Shown: positions 1 through 10,079 of the stretch, piece by piece
Numbering within the stretch: position 1 is the first letter of the stretch
Layout of the letters: each line of letters begins with the position of its first letter
Assembly: GCF_002288925.2 (NCBI RefSeq)
Contig: NW_022098021.1
Span: 29,621,304 to 29,685,303, forward strand
Source: Delphinapterus leucas
Taxonomy: Eukaryota; Chordata; Mammalia; Artiodactyla; Monodontidae
Direction: 5' to 3'
Length of the DNA: 64,000 bases
Notes under the pieces: model-generated
What the model was told of the DNA's origin: nothing
What the model saw: only the letters and a program-made list of their open reading frames with translations
The model's database searches: none
Made by a program: the position numbers and the translations under genes

Positions 1-3000
1 GTACCACAACTTTTTTAAACATTCGTCTGTCACTGGGCATTTAGGTTGTGTCCATGATTGGCTATTGTAAATAGTGCTGCAATGAACATTGAGGTACATG
101 TGTCTTTTTGAATTATGGTTTTCTCTGGGTATATGCCTAGTAGTGGGATTGCTGAATCCTATGGTAATTCTATTTTTAGTTTTTAAGGAACTTCCATACT
201 GTTCTCCATAGCGGCTGTATCAATTTATATTCCCACCAACAGTGCAAGAGAGTTCCCTTTTCTCCACACCCTCTCCAGCATTTGTTTTTGTAGATTTTCT
301 GATGATGCCCATTCTAAATGGTGTGAGGTAATATCTCATTGTAGTTTTGACTTGAATATCTCTAGTAATTAGTGATGTTGAGCAGCTTTTCATATGCTTC
401 TTAGCCACCTGTATGTCTTCTTTGGAGAAATGTCTATTTAGGTCTTCTGCCCATTTTTGGATTGTGTTGTTTGTTTCTTTAATATTGAGCTGTTTATATA
501 TTTTGGAGATTAATCCTTTTTCCATTGATTTGTTTCCAAATATTCTCTCCCATTCTGAGGGTTGTCTTTTCATCTTGTTTATGGTCTTCTTTGCTGTGCA
601 AAAGCTTTTAAGTTTCATTAGGTCCCATTTGTTTATTTTTGTTTTTAATTCCATTACTCTAGGAGGTGGATCAAAAAGACCTTGCTGTGATTTATGTCAA
701 AGAGTGTTCTTCCTATGTTTTCCTCTAAGAGTTTTATATTGTCCGGTCTTACATTTAGGTCTCAAATCCATTTTGAGTTTATTTTTGTGTATGGTGTTAG
801 GAAGTGTTCTAATTTCATTCTTTTACATGAAGCTCTCCAGTTTTCCCAGCACCACTTATTTAAGAGACTGTCTTTTCTCCATTGTATATCTTTGCCTCCT
901 TTGTCATAGATTAGTTGACCATAGGTGCGTGGGTTTATCTCTGGGCTTTCTATCTTATTCCATTTACCTATGTTTCTGTTTTTGTGCCAGTACCATATTG
1001 TCTTGATTACTGTAGCTTTGTAGTATAGTCTGAAGTCAGGGAGTCTGATTTTTCCAGCTCTGCTTTTTCCCTCAAGACTGCTTTGGCTATTCGGGGTCTT
1101 TTGTGTCTCCATAAAAATTTTAGGATGATTTGTTCTCATTCCGTAAAAAATGCCATTGGTAATTTGATAGGGATTGCATTGAATCTGTAGATTGCTTTGT
1201 GTAGTATAGTCATTTCCTCAATATTGATTCTTCCAGTCCAAGAACATGAAATAACTCTCCATCTGTTGGTATCATCTTTAATTTCTTTCATCAGTGTCTT
1301 ACAGTTTTCTGCATACAGGTCTGTTGTCTCCCTAGGTAGGTTTATTCCTAAGTATTTTATTCTTTTTGTTGCAATGGTAAATGGGAGTGTTTCCATAATT
1401 TCTCTTTCAGATTTTTCATCATTACTGTATAGGATTGCAAGAGATTTCTGTGCATTAATTTTGTATCCTGCAACTTACCAAATTCATTGATTAGCTCTAG
1501 TAGTTTTCTGGTGGCATTTTTAGGATTCTCTATGTATAGTATCATGTCATCTGCAAACAGTGACAGTTTTACTTCTTCTTTTCCGACTTGTATTCTTTTA
1601 TTGCTTTTACTTCTCTGATTGACGTGGCTAGGACTTCCAAAACTATGTTGAATAATAGTGGTGAGAGTGGACATCCTTGTCTCATTCCTGATCTTAGAGG
1701 AAATGCTTTTAGTTTTTCACCATTGAGAATGATGTTTGCTGTGGGTTTGTCATATATGGCCTTTCTTATGTTGAGGTAGGTTCCCTCTATGCCCACTTTC
1801 TGGAGAGATTTTATGATAAATGGGCGTTGAATTTTGTCAAAAACTTTTTCTGCATCTATTGGATGATCATATTGTTTTTATTCATCAATTTGTTAATATG
1901 GTGTATCACACTGATTGATTTGCATATATTGAAGAATCCTTGCATCCCTGGGATAAACCCCACCTGATTGTGGTGTATGATCCTTTCAATGTGCTGTTGG
2001 ATTCTGTTTGCTAGTATTTTGTTGAGGATTTTTGCATCTATATTCATCAATGATATTGGTCTGTAATTTTCTTGTTTTGTAGTATCTTTGCCTGATTTTG
2101 GTATCAGGGTGATGGTGGCCTCATTAAATGAGTTTGGGAGTGTTCCCTCCTCTGCTATATTTGGAACAGTTTGAGAAGGATGGGTGTTAGCTCTTCTCTA
2201 AATGTTTGATAGAATTCACCTGTGAAGCCATCTGGTCCTGGACTTTCGTTTGTTGGAAGATTTTTAATCACAGTTTCAATTTCATTACTTGTGATTAGTG
2301 TGTTCATATTCTCTGTTTCTTCCTGGTTCAGCCTTGGAAGGTTATACCTTTCTAAGAATTTGTCCTTTTTTCCAGGTTGTCCATTTTATTGGCATAGTGT
2401 TGCTTGTAGTAGTCTCTTAGGATGTTTTGTATTTCTTTGATATCTGTTGTAACTTCTCCTTTTTCATTTCTAATTTTATTGATTTGAGCCTTCTCCCTCT
2501 TTTTCTTGATGAGTCTGGCTAATGGTTTATCAATTTTGTTTATCTTCTCAAAGAACCAGCTTTTAGTTTTATTTATCTTTGCTATTGTTTTCTTTGTTTC
2601 TATTTCTTTATTTCTGCTTGGATCTTTATGATTTCTTTCCTTCTGCTATCTTTGGGTTTTGTTTGTTCTTCTTTCTCTAGTTCCTTTAGGTGTAAGATTA
2701 GATTTTTTATTTGAGATTTTGGTTGTTTCTTGAGGTAGGCTTTTATTGCTATAACCTTCCCTCTTAGAATTGCTTTTGCTGCATCCCATAGGTTTTGGAT
2801 CATCGTGCTTTCATCTTCATGTGTTTTTAGGTACTTTTTGATTTTCTCTTTGATTTCTTCAGTGATCACTTGGTTATTTAGTAACTTATTGTTTAGCCTC
2901 CATGTGTTTGTGATTTTTTACATATTTTTCCCTGTAATTCATTTGTAATCTCATAACGTTGTGGTCAGAAAGGATGCTTGATATGATTTCAATTTACTGA

Positions 3001-3625
3001 GGCTTTATTTGTGACACCAGTATGTGATCTATCCTGGAGAATGTTCCATGTGCACTTCAGAAGAAAGTGTAATCTGCTATTTTTGGATGGATGTCCTATA
3101 AATATCAATTAAATCTATCTGGTCTATTGTGTCATTTAAGGCTTCTGTTTCCTTATTTATTTTCATTTTGGATGATCTGTCCATTTGTGTAAGTGAGGTG
3201 TTAAAGTCCCCCACTATTATTGTGTTACTGTCAATTTCCTCTTTTATAGCTGTTAACTGTTGCCTTATGTATTGAGGTGCTCCTAGGTTGGGTGCATATA
3301 TATTTATAATTGTTATATCTTCTTTTTGGATTGATCCCTTAATTATTATGTAGGGTCCTTCCTTGTCTCTTGTAACATTCTTTATTTTAAAATTTATTTT
3401 ATCTGATATGAGTATAGCTACTTCAGCTTTCTTTTGATTTCCATTTGCATGGAATATCTTTTTCCATCCCCTCACTTTCAGTCTGTATGTGTCCCTAGGT
3501 CTGAAATGGGTCTCTTGTAGACAGCATATATATGGGTCATGTTTTTGTATCCATTCAGCAAGCCTGGTCTTTTGATGGATCATTTAATCCGTTCACGTTT
3601 AAGGTAATTATCGATATGTATGTTC
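1..3625 (-). pseudogene. L1 ORF2 (endonuclease/reverse transcriptase), broken and cut by the window edge
   Basis: The L1 ORF2 protein nicks target DNA and reverse-transcribes L1 RNA. The amino-terminal endonuclease is readable at 3583-3077, with QETHFRPRD and the GDFNT motif. A middle domain follows around 2869-2600. The reverse transcriptase lies around 1796-1357, with [14 protein letters not shown] and the catalytic LFADD box intact. Downstream pieces are at 1396-1136, 1139-762 and 654-220. Family ORF2 proteins are about 1,270 residues. Here frameshifts and stops divide it into at least six pieces, and the last few dozen codons lie beyond base 1. It is a pseudogene. Confidence 0.9.
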
Positions 3626-3629
3626 CTAT

Positions 3630-4373
3630 GACCAATTTCTTAATTGTTTTGGCTTTGTCTTTGTAGGTCCTTTTCTTCCCTTGTGTTTCTCACTTAGAGA
3701 AGTTCCTTTAGCATTTGTTATAGAGCTGGTTTTGTGGTGCTGAATTCTCTTAGCTTTTGTTTGTCCGTGAAGCTTTTTGATTTCTCCATCAAATCTGAAT
3801 AAGATCCTTGCAGGGTAGAGTAATCTTGGTTGTAGGTTCTTCCCTTTAATCACTTTAAGTATATCATTACACTCCCTTATGGCTTGTTGGGTTTCTGCTG
3901 AGAAATCAGCTGTTAACCTTATGGGAGTGCCCTTGTATATTATTTGTCATTTTTCCCTTGCTTCTTTCAATAATTTTTCTTTGTGTTTAATTTTTGCCAA
4001 TTTCATTACTATGTGTCTCGGTGTGTTTCTCCTTGGGTTTATTCTGTATGGGACTTGCTGCACTTCCAGCAGTGAATTCCACCATTATATCTTCCAGGTC
4101 ACTTATCCGTTTTTCTGCCTCAGTTATTCTGCTATTGATTCCCTCTAGTGTAGTTTTCATTTCAGTTATTGTATTGTTCATCTCTGTTTGTTTGTTCTTT
4201 AATTCTTCTAGGTCTTTGTTAAACATTTCTTGCATCTTCTTGATCTTTGCCTCCATTCTTTTTCCAAGGTCCTGGATCATCTTCACTATCATTATTCTGA
4301 ATTCTTTTTCTGGAAGGTTGCCTATCTCCACTTCATTTAGTTGTTTTTCTGGGGTTTTATCTTGTTCCTTCAT
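3630..4373 (-). pseudogene. L1 ORF1 (RNA-binding chaperone) with an internal deletion
   Basis: The start is the ATG at 4373. The first 128 codons (4373-3987) give the basic leader and the coiled coil, with EKEFRIMIVKM and NTITEMKTTLEGINSRI. The carboxy-terminal domain resumes in another frame at 3853-3626, with LQPRLLYPARILFRFDGEIK. L1 ORF1 proteins are usually about 330-340 residues, while this region has room for about 247. Compared with the ORF1 at 54799-55699, roughly 210 bp are missing near 4050-4075, where the coiled coil joins the sequence for PYRIN-like residues. The deletion removes most of the first part of the RRM-like domain. Confidence 0.85.
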
Positions 4374-4888
4374 CTAGTATATAGCCCTCTGTCTTTTCAT
4401 CTCTCTGTGAACATGGTTTTTGTTCCATAGGCTGCAGGACTGTAGTTCTTCTTGCTTCTGTTCACTCTCCTCTGTTGGATGAGGTTATCTAAGAGGCTTG
4501 ATGGGAGGGACTGGTGGTGGGTAGAGCTGACTGTTGCTCTGGTGGGCAGAGCTCAGTAAAACTTTAATCCACTTGACTGTTGATGGGTGGTGCTGAGTTC
4601 CCTCCCTGTTGGTTGTTTTGCCTGAGGCAACCCAACACTGGAGCCTACCTGGGCTCTTTGTTGGGGCTAATGATAGCCTCTAGGAGGGCTCACACTAAGG
4701 AGTACTTCCCAGAGCTTCCACTGCCAGTGTCCTTGTCCCCACGGTGGAACAGAGCCACCCTTCACTTCTGCAGGAAACCCTCCAACACCAGCAGATAGGT
4801 CTGTTTCATTCTCCCCTGGGATCACTGCTCCTTCTCCTGGGTCCCAATGTGCACACTACTTTGTGTGTGCTCTCCAAGAGCCAAGCAC
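4374..4888 (-). promoter_or_regulatory. Truncated L1 5' UTR (internal promoter region)
   Basis: This moderately GC-richer block lies immediately upstream, on the minus strand, of the ORF1 ATG at 4373. It has no similarity that I can see to the 5' UTR of the plus-strand L1 at 51803-54798, so the two elements belong to lineages with different promoters. The left part of the promoter is missing: homology to the older plus-strand L1 begins at about 4889. Open frames inside it are shadows. Confidence 0.6.
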
Positions 4889-5340
4889 TGGCTTTTGAGA
4901 AAATTGACAAAACTTTAGCTAGACTAAGAAAAAAAAAGTGATAAAACTCAAATAAAGAAATTTAGAAATGAAAGTGGAGACATTACAACTGACACCACAG
5001 AGTAAATAGGAGTGAATAGGACTATTATGAATAATCATATAAGAACAAATGGGATAACTTAAAAGAAATGAATAAATCCCTAGATACATATAACATATAA
5101 ATATTGAATTATGAAGGAATAGAAAATATGAACAGACCAATAACAAGTAGAAGACTGATTCAGTAATCAAAACCTACCAATAAAGAAAAGACCAGGACCA
5201 GATAGCTTCATTGGTAAATTCTCCCAAACATTTAAATAATTTACACGAATCTTTCTCCAACTCTTCCAAAAACTGAAGAGGAGGGAACACTTCGGAGCTC
5301 ATCTTTTGAAGCCAGCATTATCCTAATACCAAAGCCAGAC

Positions 5341-5355
5341 AAAGACATTACAGGA
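5341..5355. repeat. Target-site duplication, left copy
   Basis: AAAGACATTACAGGA at this position is repeated exactly at 5840-5854. Removing the sequence between the copies restores a continuous old L1 ORF2 sequence. This shows that the 485-bp segment arrived by an L1-type target-primed insertion. Confidence 0.9.
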
Positions 5356-5840
5356 TCACTTCCCAAGTGACTGTCACACACCTGCAGCAACACTGTGGGT
5401 GGACTCTGTGGGGCACACCCCAGATTGCCTACTGCCCATCCTCCAAGCCAGGTTTTCCCTGGATCTGCCAGCAATGGCAGGTAGATGGCAGGTTAGCTAT
5501 TCCCAATTACTTCTAATTCTTATTTTAAAAATAAACCAAAGCCTAGCATAAAATGCCTCACACAAAGACTTTGATAAAGGCAGCTCTGCATTCCAGTGCA
5601 CATTATTTGTCAAAAGGAAAAAAGACTTTCTCATTTTGAAATTCAACAGGACAGTCCTGGATGCTGTTACAAACTATCAAGATGTATCCTTCAGGTGAAC
5701 TTGCTATCAGAGTGATGGTACTTCCTCTTTCAGTAAAAATAAAAATGAAAGGGTCACCTGTTCTCCAGTCCTTTTCTCTACCCCTGTATTTCCCCACCCC
5801 CACCCCCCTAATAAAAATAGGAAACACTAGGAAAAAAAAA
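5356..5840 (+). pseudogene. Polyadenylated retrocopy (3' UTR fragment of an unidentified mRNA)
   Basis: A 485-bp insert sits between perfect 15-bp target duplications inside an old L1. It ends in a run of A (5832-5840) preceded by a canonical AATAAA signal at 5810-5815, 16 bases before the A run. This is the structure of a processed, L1-mobilised mRNA copy. I see no protein similarity, and the short open frames (5661-5900 plus, 5911-5603 minus) carry no recognised motif, so it is probably a 5'-truncated 3' UTR. The parent gene is not recognised. An unnamed SINE or other short retroposon is an alternative, but no tRNA-like head, A/B boxes or internal repeat is visible. Confidence 0.7.
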
Positions 5841-5854
5841 AAGACATTACAGGA
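5840..5854. repeat. Target-site duplication, right copy
   Basis: This is an exact second copy of AAAGACATTACAGGA. It follows the A run of the retrocopy and continues directly into the old L1 sequence CAAGAAAATCAATAG. Confidence 0.9.
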
Positions 5855-6212
5855 CAAGAAAATCAATAGCCCTGATGAACATAGATGCAAAGATTCCTGA
5901 ACTACTAGCAAACCAAAGCCAACAGCCCAATAAAAGAATCATAATACAATGTGACCAGTAATGTTTATACCTATGATTCAAGAATGGTTCAACATATGCA
6001 AATAAATAAGTGTGATACACTATATTAACAGAAGGAAGGATAAAAACTCTCAGTGAATGAAGTATAGAAGAAAAGAGGAGAAAATTTTTATGATATTGGT
6101 CTTGGCAATGGTATCTTGAGTATGACACCAAGAACACAGCAACAAAAGCAAAAATACATAAGTAGAACTATATCAAGCTAAAATCCTTCTGCAAAGGAAC
6201 CAATCAACAGTG

Positions 6213-6964
6213 TTAGTCAATGTTTTATAAATTCCTTTAGAATTTAATAATAACAATGCTGAAAAATTAATAACATTTTATGAATGTGTTTTAGATATAT
6301 ATAGATAGATAGATAAAGAAAACCTCCTCCAGACAGTAGATAAAATGACCTATCACTGACAGCTTATTAAAGAGTCAGAGATTACGAACAATTTGCTCTT
6401 TGTCCCTTGATTTGTTTCATTATTTTGTTTTGATATAATATTAATATTTTGACCTCTTTTCTTTCCTTACTCCCACTTTGATTTATTTTGTTCCATATAT
6501 TTATTCAATTAGAAACAGTATCCAGTTCCCAATATGTTCATCTCACAGAGACATCATCCTGCCTCATTTCTTCCTCATTTCAGAATCAGCATCTTATCCT
6601 GCATGTAACAGATAAACTCTGATTAGAGATAAAATATATTTTGTCAACATTAAATTTTATGTGCCTGGCAAATAAAATTATGAGTCTCTCAAAAATAAAC
6701 TCTGGAACTCTATTAAAACAAGTGATTTATACTTCAAACTTATATTGTTTAAATTGGGAAATGCTAAATCTTAAATTTACCTTAATATTTTAATTGATTT
6801 TAACTCACTTATAGCAAGTGCAGAGTTAAATCTATACACTTCTAACATTTTAAAAAAATGATTAAGATTTTCTCTTTCACTAAATATTAGAATTTTGTCT
6901 ATAATTTTGTTTTGTTTTGTTTTGTTTTAGTTTTTAATCCTATAAACTTTTCTTCTTTCTTTCA
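6213..6964. other. AT-rich intergenic sequence with two microsatellites
   Basis: I recognise no gene or repeat family here apart from a short ATAG/AGAT tetranucleotide run at 6291-6317 and a TTTTG pentanucleotide run at 6905-6928. Confidence 0.6.
6905..6928. repeat. (TTTTG)n microsatellite
   Basis: Four to five uninterrupted TTTTG units lie in otherwise unique AT-rich DNA. Confidence 0.9.
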
Positions 6965-7170
6965 AGTCGTTTTTTTTTAATTTGACATATGACACTGTAT
7001 ATATTTAAGGTGTATGACATATTAATTTGATACATATATACATTGTAATATGATTGCCATTGTAGCAATAATTGGCACCTCTATCACATTACATAATTAT
7101 TCTTTCTTTTTAGTAGTTGGTATTCAGTCTTCATATTTTCACATAGTTGAGGTCATAATATCTATACAAA
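6965..7170 (-). mobile_element. Old L1 3' UTR fragment, minus strand (L1M type)
   Basis: The segment beginning AATTTGACATATGACAC and continuing through TTTAAGGTGTATGACAT resembles the antisense of an old mammalian L1 3' UTR. The same block occurs, better preserved, at 45140-45400 as the 3' end of another minus-strand L1. It is short and degraded, so the subfamily cannot be named. Confidence 0.55.
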
Positions 7171-9494
7171 TTTTTTATAGATGTTTCATAACAATTCACA
7201 ATGATGAGTACTAAGTAAATAATATTTTGTTAAGAATGTGTTGAAAATTTTCATTCCTCAAATATGAGCTTGCTCTTAAAAATATACAGGCAGTGCTGAA
7301 TTGTCCAAAGCAGTCATTAATGGCATATCAGAAACACAGCATATATAGGTCAAGACCTCATGTTAATCATTTCTTTCTACTGCCTGCCTGACAAAGCTCT
7401 TTCTACTATCAGTGAGATTAATGAGATTATTTAAAAGGTCTCTATACTTCAACACATAGCTGCATTAATACAAGTAAAATGCAGCCCTATGAAAATTTTA
7501 AACAGTGTTATTTGTAAAATACAACAATGCAAAATTTCCCATTGTTGGAAAGGGGGAAATTAATACAAACAAAAAAAAACCCATATTATTTCCATCTAAG
7601 ATCTCTGGAGAAAGTAGAATTTATGGCATCTCAGATTCTGATCTGCTGCTGAACCATGGCATGGCCTGAATCTGATGTGAATAAATCATAGCTATGTAGC
7701 TTCTAAAATCAGAAGATGATATTTCTGATTAATAAGTTAAAAAAATATGAATGTACTGTCAGTTTTCAGACCAGAATGTAGCTAGAAGAAGATTTGACAG
7801 TACATTCAATGTAGGAAAGTTATTGCCACCAATTCTGTTGCTGCTATTATTATTATTATCGTTTTGTGTGCCTGGTTGTGTGAATGACTTTTATTTGTTT
7901 ACAGGAAAGAATAGTTTCAAAATATATACAAATGAAGAGTTATTTATAATTGATTCTACCTGTACTAATTATTGGTGGCATATGCTGACACATTATTTTT
8001 CTTTTCATTGCATGAGCAATGTGAACATTGAGTGGAAGAATAGAAAACTAATTCTCACACGACCTTTGTATTACTTATATATTTGAAAAAAGAGACTTGG
8101 TGTTTAATGTTTAAACAGTTTGTTTAAATATGATTATCACCGAGATATTTTTTAAACAGTACACTTCAATTTTTTAAAATTTCTCTTAAAATATATTCAG
8201 ATCACATGTGAAAAACTTGTTTATCATTCAGAAAACTTGCTGTGCTGTGGCAGGCAAAAGGAAAGGGAGGGACTCAGCTTTTAACAAAGCAGTTGGTAAT
8301 ATGCTCTGGTCTTTATTTGTCCTTGGTCAGGACCAGAATACTAACAGCCTGAAAGATGGATCCTTTTGTATTTCAGTGTTTCTGAAGTGTTCTTTAAGGA
8401 ATTCTTTTATTACACTCACTATTTAAACAGCATGAGATTTCCTTTTCTCTTGTATTCTTTATATCTGAAGCATTTTACTGGCATTTTCATTCTTCAAGGA
8501 TATTGGCGTCAACAATTTGTTATTTCTCCTTTGAACTGGGGAGTATAATCTTCACAGTTTGGGTGAGGAACCTGAGATAAAGGAACTAAGTGTGGGCAAA
8601 CATTTATATTTGCCATTTAATTTATATATTTCTTCAATATTGCACACCTTCTTGATATTCTCTTTGAAATAATATACTCCTTAGATCATAAATTCCTGAG
8701 ATTGGAGATGTATAATTTAAACATGACTGTGGTTTTCCCATTCATACACAGTCAATAATGACTATTAAATAACTAGTGTGTCCCAGCCCTGAGATATGAT
8801 CAAAGAGGATATAACTTATGTAACTTAATAATAATGAATTAACCACTTGCTAAGTGCAAGGTGCTGTGGTCCATACTATGTATTTGTGAGTCTCTTTAAT
8901 AACACCATTCAGGAGAGCATTACCCACTGGCCTGGGGAAATTGTTCTCCATTTTTGATTTGGTAAGAGAGAACAAGCAGGAACTGTAACCCAAGGGAACT
9001 CTGCATTGTAACTGAATAGCATCAGCATATTTTCTTATCTAGTCTTGCTAAAAGGAAGATTATTCAATTCTGAAAATTATCTTGTTTGATGATGGGGGAA
9101 GTTCAATTCTGCAAGAAATAAAAGAATTTATGAGAATTTAATCCAAGAAATTCTGAAATCAACCTCCAGCATATTCCACAAAGCCTTATCTCCCCACTAG
9201 ACAGCTTTTGTTATTAAACATTTTTATTAAAATTGAAAAAACTTAAGCACAGCTATTGATATTTTGAATAACAGTGGTACATTAGTATCATATTAGCTCT
9301 GTAGATGAAAAAAGTACAATGTATCACACCACTGATAGAATCAAACTCACGTTCCCAGCCTTGATATCAGAACATAAGACAATCTGACACCTATGTCCAG
9401 CCTACATCATCCTTCTTCATTTCCTGACAGAGATCCTCCACTTTAACTAATCTAAGCAAAATGAAATAATGAATCTAGCCGTTAAGTTTAGTCA
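7171..9494. other. Mostly unique intergenic sequence
   Basis: No gene is recognised. A 111-codon open frame at 7751-8086 has a leucine-rich stretch that comes from simple TTA/TTG codons. It has no domain, no upstream context and no splice support, and I treat it as chance. A weak MIR-like segment lies at 8826-8965. Confidence 0.5.
8826..8965 (-). repeat. Degraded MIR SINE, minus strand (tentative)
   Basis: CACTTGCTAAGTGCAAGGTG followed by a block ending near AACTGTAACCCAAG loosely follows the antisense MIR order (transit from the 3' end toward the core). Divergence is high, so this is a low-confidence call. Confidence 0.35.
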
Positions 9495-9731
9495 TGCCAG
9501 TTTTTTGTTTTTTTGGTTTTTTTTGCAGTACTCGGGCCTCCCACTGCTGTGGCCTCTCCCGCTGCGGGGAGTACAGGCTCCGGACGCGCAGGCTCAGCGG
9601 CCATGGCTTACGGGCCCAGCCGCTCCGCGGCATGTGGAATCTTCCCGGACTGGGGCACAAACCCATGTCCCCTGCATCGGCAGGCAGACTCTCAACCACT
9701 GCGCCACCAGGGAAACCCGTGCCAGTTTTTT
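9495..9731 (-). mobile_element. CHR SINE, minus strand, young copy with target duplication
   Basis: This is a near-complete cetacean CHR SINE (tRNA-Glu-derived, transcribed by RNA polymerase III). Read on the minus strand it begins GGTTTCCCTGGTGGCGCAG near 9718, with A-box and B-box (GGTTTGTGCCCC) tRNA features, and ends in an A tail seen here as T-rich 9501-9525. TGCCAGTTTTTT is repeated at 9495-9506 and 9720-9731. Many CpG dinucleotides survive, which suggests a recent insertion. Open frames on both strands across it are artefacts of its high GC. Confidence 0.95.
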
Positions 9732-10079
9732 TAACAAGGATTATCTTTGTCACATTTTCTGACTAGTTTTTCAAAAACCTACTCATTGTTTTTAATAATA
9801 GTATTTTATTTAATATTGAATATATATATATATATAGATATCCAATATTTAGTATTGTATTGATATGTACCTATATGTTAATATTAAATCAGATACTAGG
9901 GTGAACGATGAAGAATATAAAATTGTACTCATGACCCAGGTTAAGAAAAAGTATATTTTAATCATATATAGAAAGATTGTATACTCCAATTCCATCTCTG
10001 CTTCCTCAGAGAGAAGAATTTTCCTGTATTTACCCTTGTATTCTCTTTTATAATTTCACCACATATACTTATATCCTGA
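9732..10079. other. AT-rich spacer with a (TA)n tract
   Basis: Nothing gene-like is visible. An uninterrupted TA run lies at about 9819-9837. Confidence 0.6.

Larger units (their letters stand above)
1..4888 (-). mobile_element. L1 retrotransposon, minus strand, 3' end outside the window
   Basis: This LINE-1 copy reads right to left. From about 4888 down come a partial 5' UTR, ORF1, a short spacer and ORF2. ORF2 leaves the window at base 1, about 30-40 codons before its usual end. The minus strand encodes an endonuclease block at 3583-3077 and reverse-transcriptase blocks at 1796-1357, including LFADD. Only about 510 bp of 5' UTR remain, so the copy looks 5'-truncated, as is usual for target-primed insertions. 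At 4889 it abuts a plus-strand older L1, into which it appears to have jumped. The target-site duplication cannot be checked because the 3' end is off the window. ORF2 is broken into several frames, so the copy is dead. Confidence 0.93.
4889..6212 (+). mobile_element. Old L1 ORF2 fragment, plus strand, host of two later insertions
   Basis: The plus strand reads as degraded L1 ORF2 of the region just before and within the reverse transcriptase, starting around GAGAAAATTGACAAAAC at 4898. It is interrupted by a retrocopy at 5356-5840 and resumes seamlessly across the target duplication. At about 6054 it jumps to a much later part of ORF2, which implies a large internal deletion. It fades at about 6212. 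No frame is open for long. The minus-strand L1 at 1-4888 inserted at its left edge. Confidence 0.8.

Noticed and set aside
413..1006. 197-codon plus-strand frame rich in F, L and S
   Set aside because: It is the antisense shadow of the L1 ORF2 encoded on the minus strand.
7751..8086. 111-codon frame with a leucine-rich stretch resembling a signal peptide
   Set aside because: The leucine run comes from a TTA/TTG simple sequence. There is no domain, no homologue I recognise and no exon signals.
9469..9766. Overlapping 60- to 97-codon frames with GC-rich peptides (also at 12040-13264 and 62491-62922)
   Set aside because: All lie in CHR SINEs, which are open in several frames on both strands because of GC content. 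They are not proteins.
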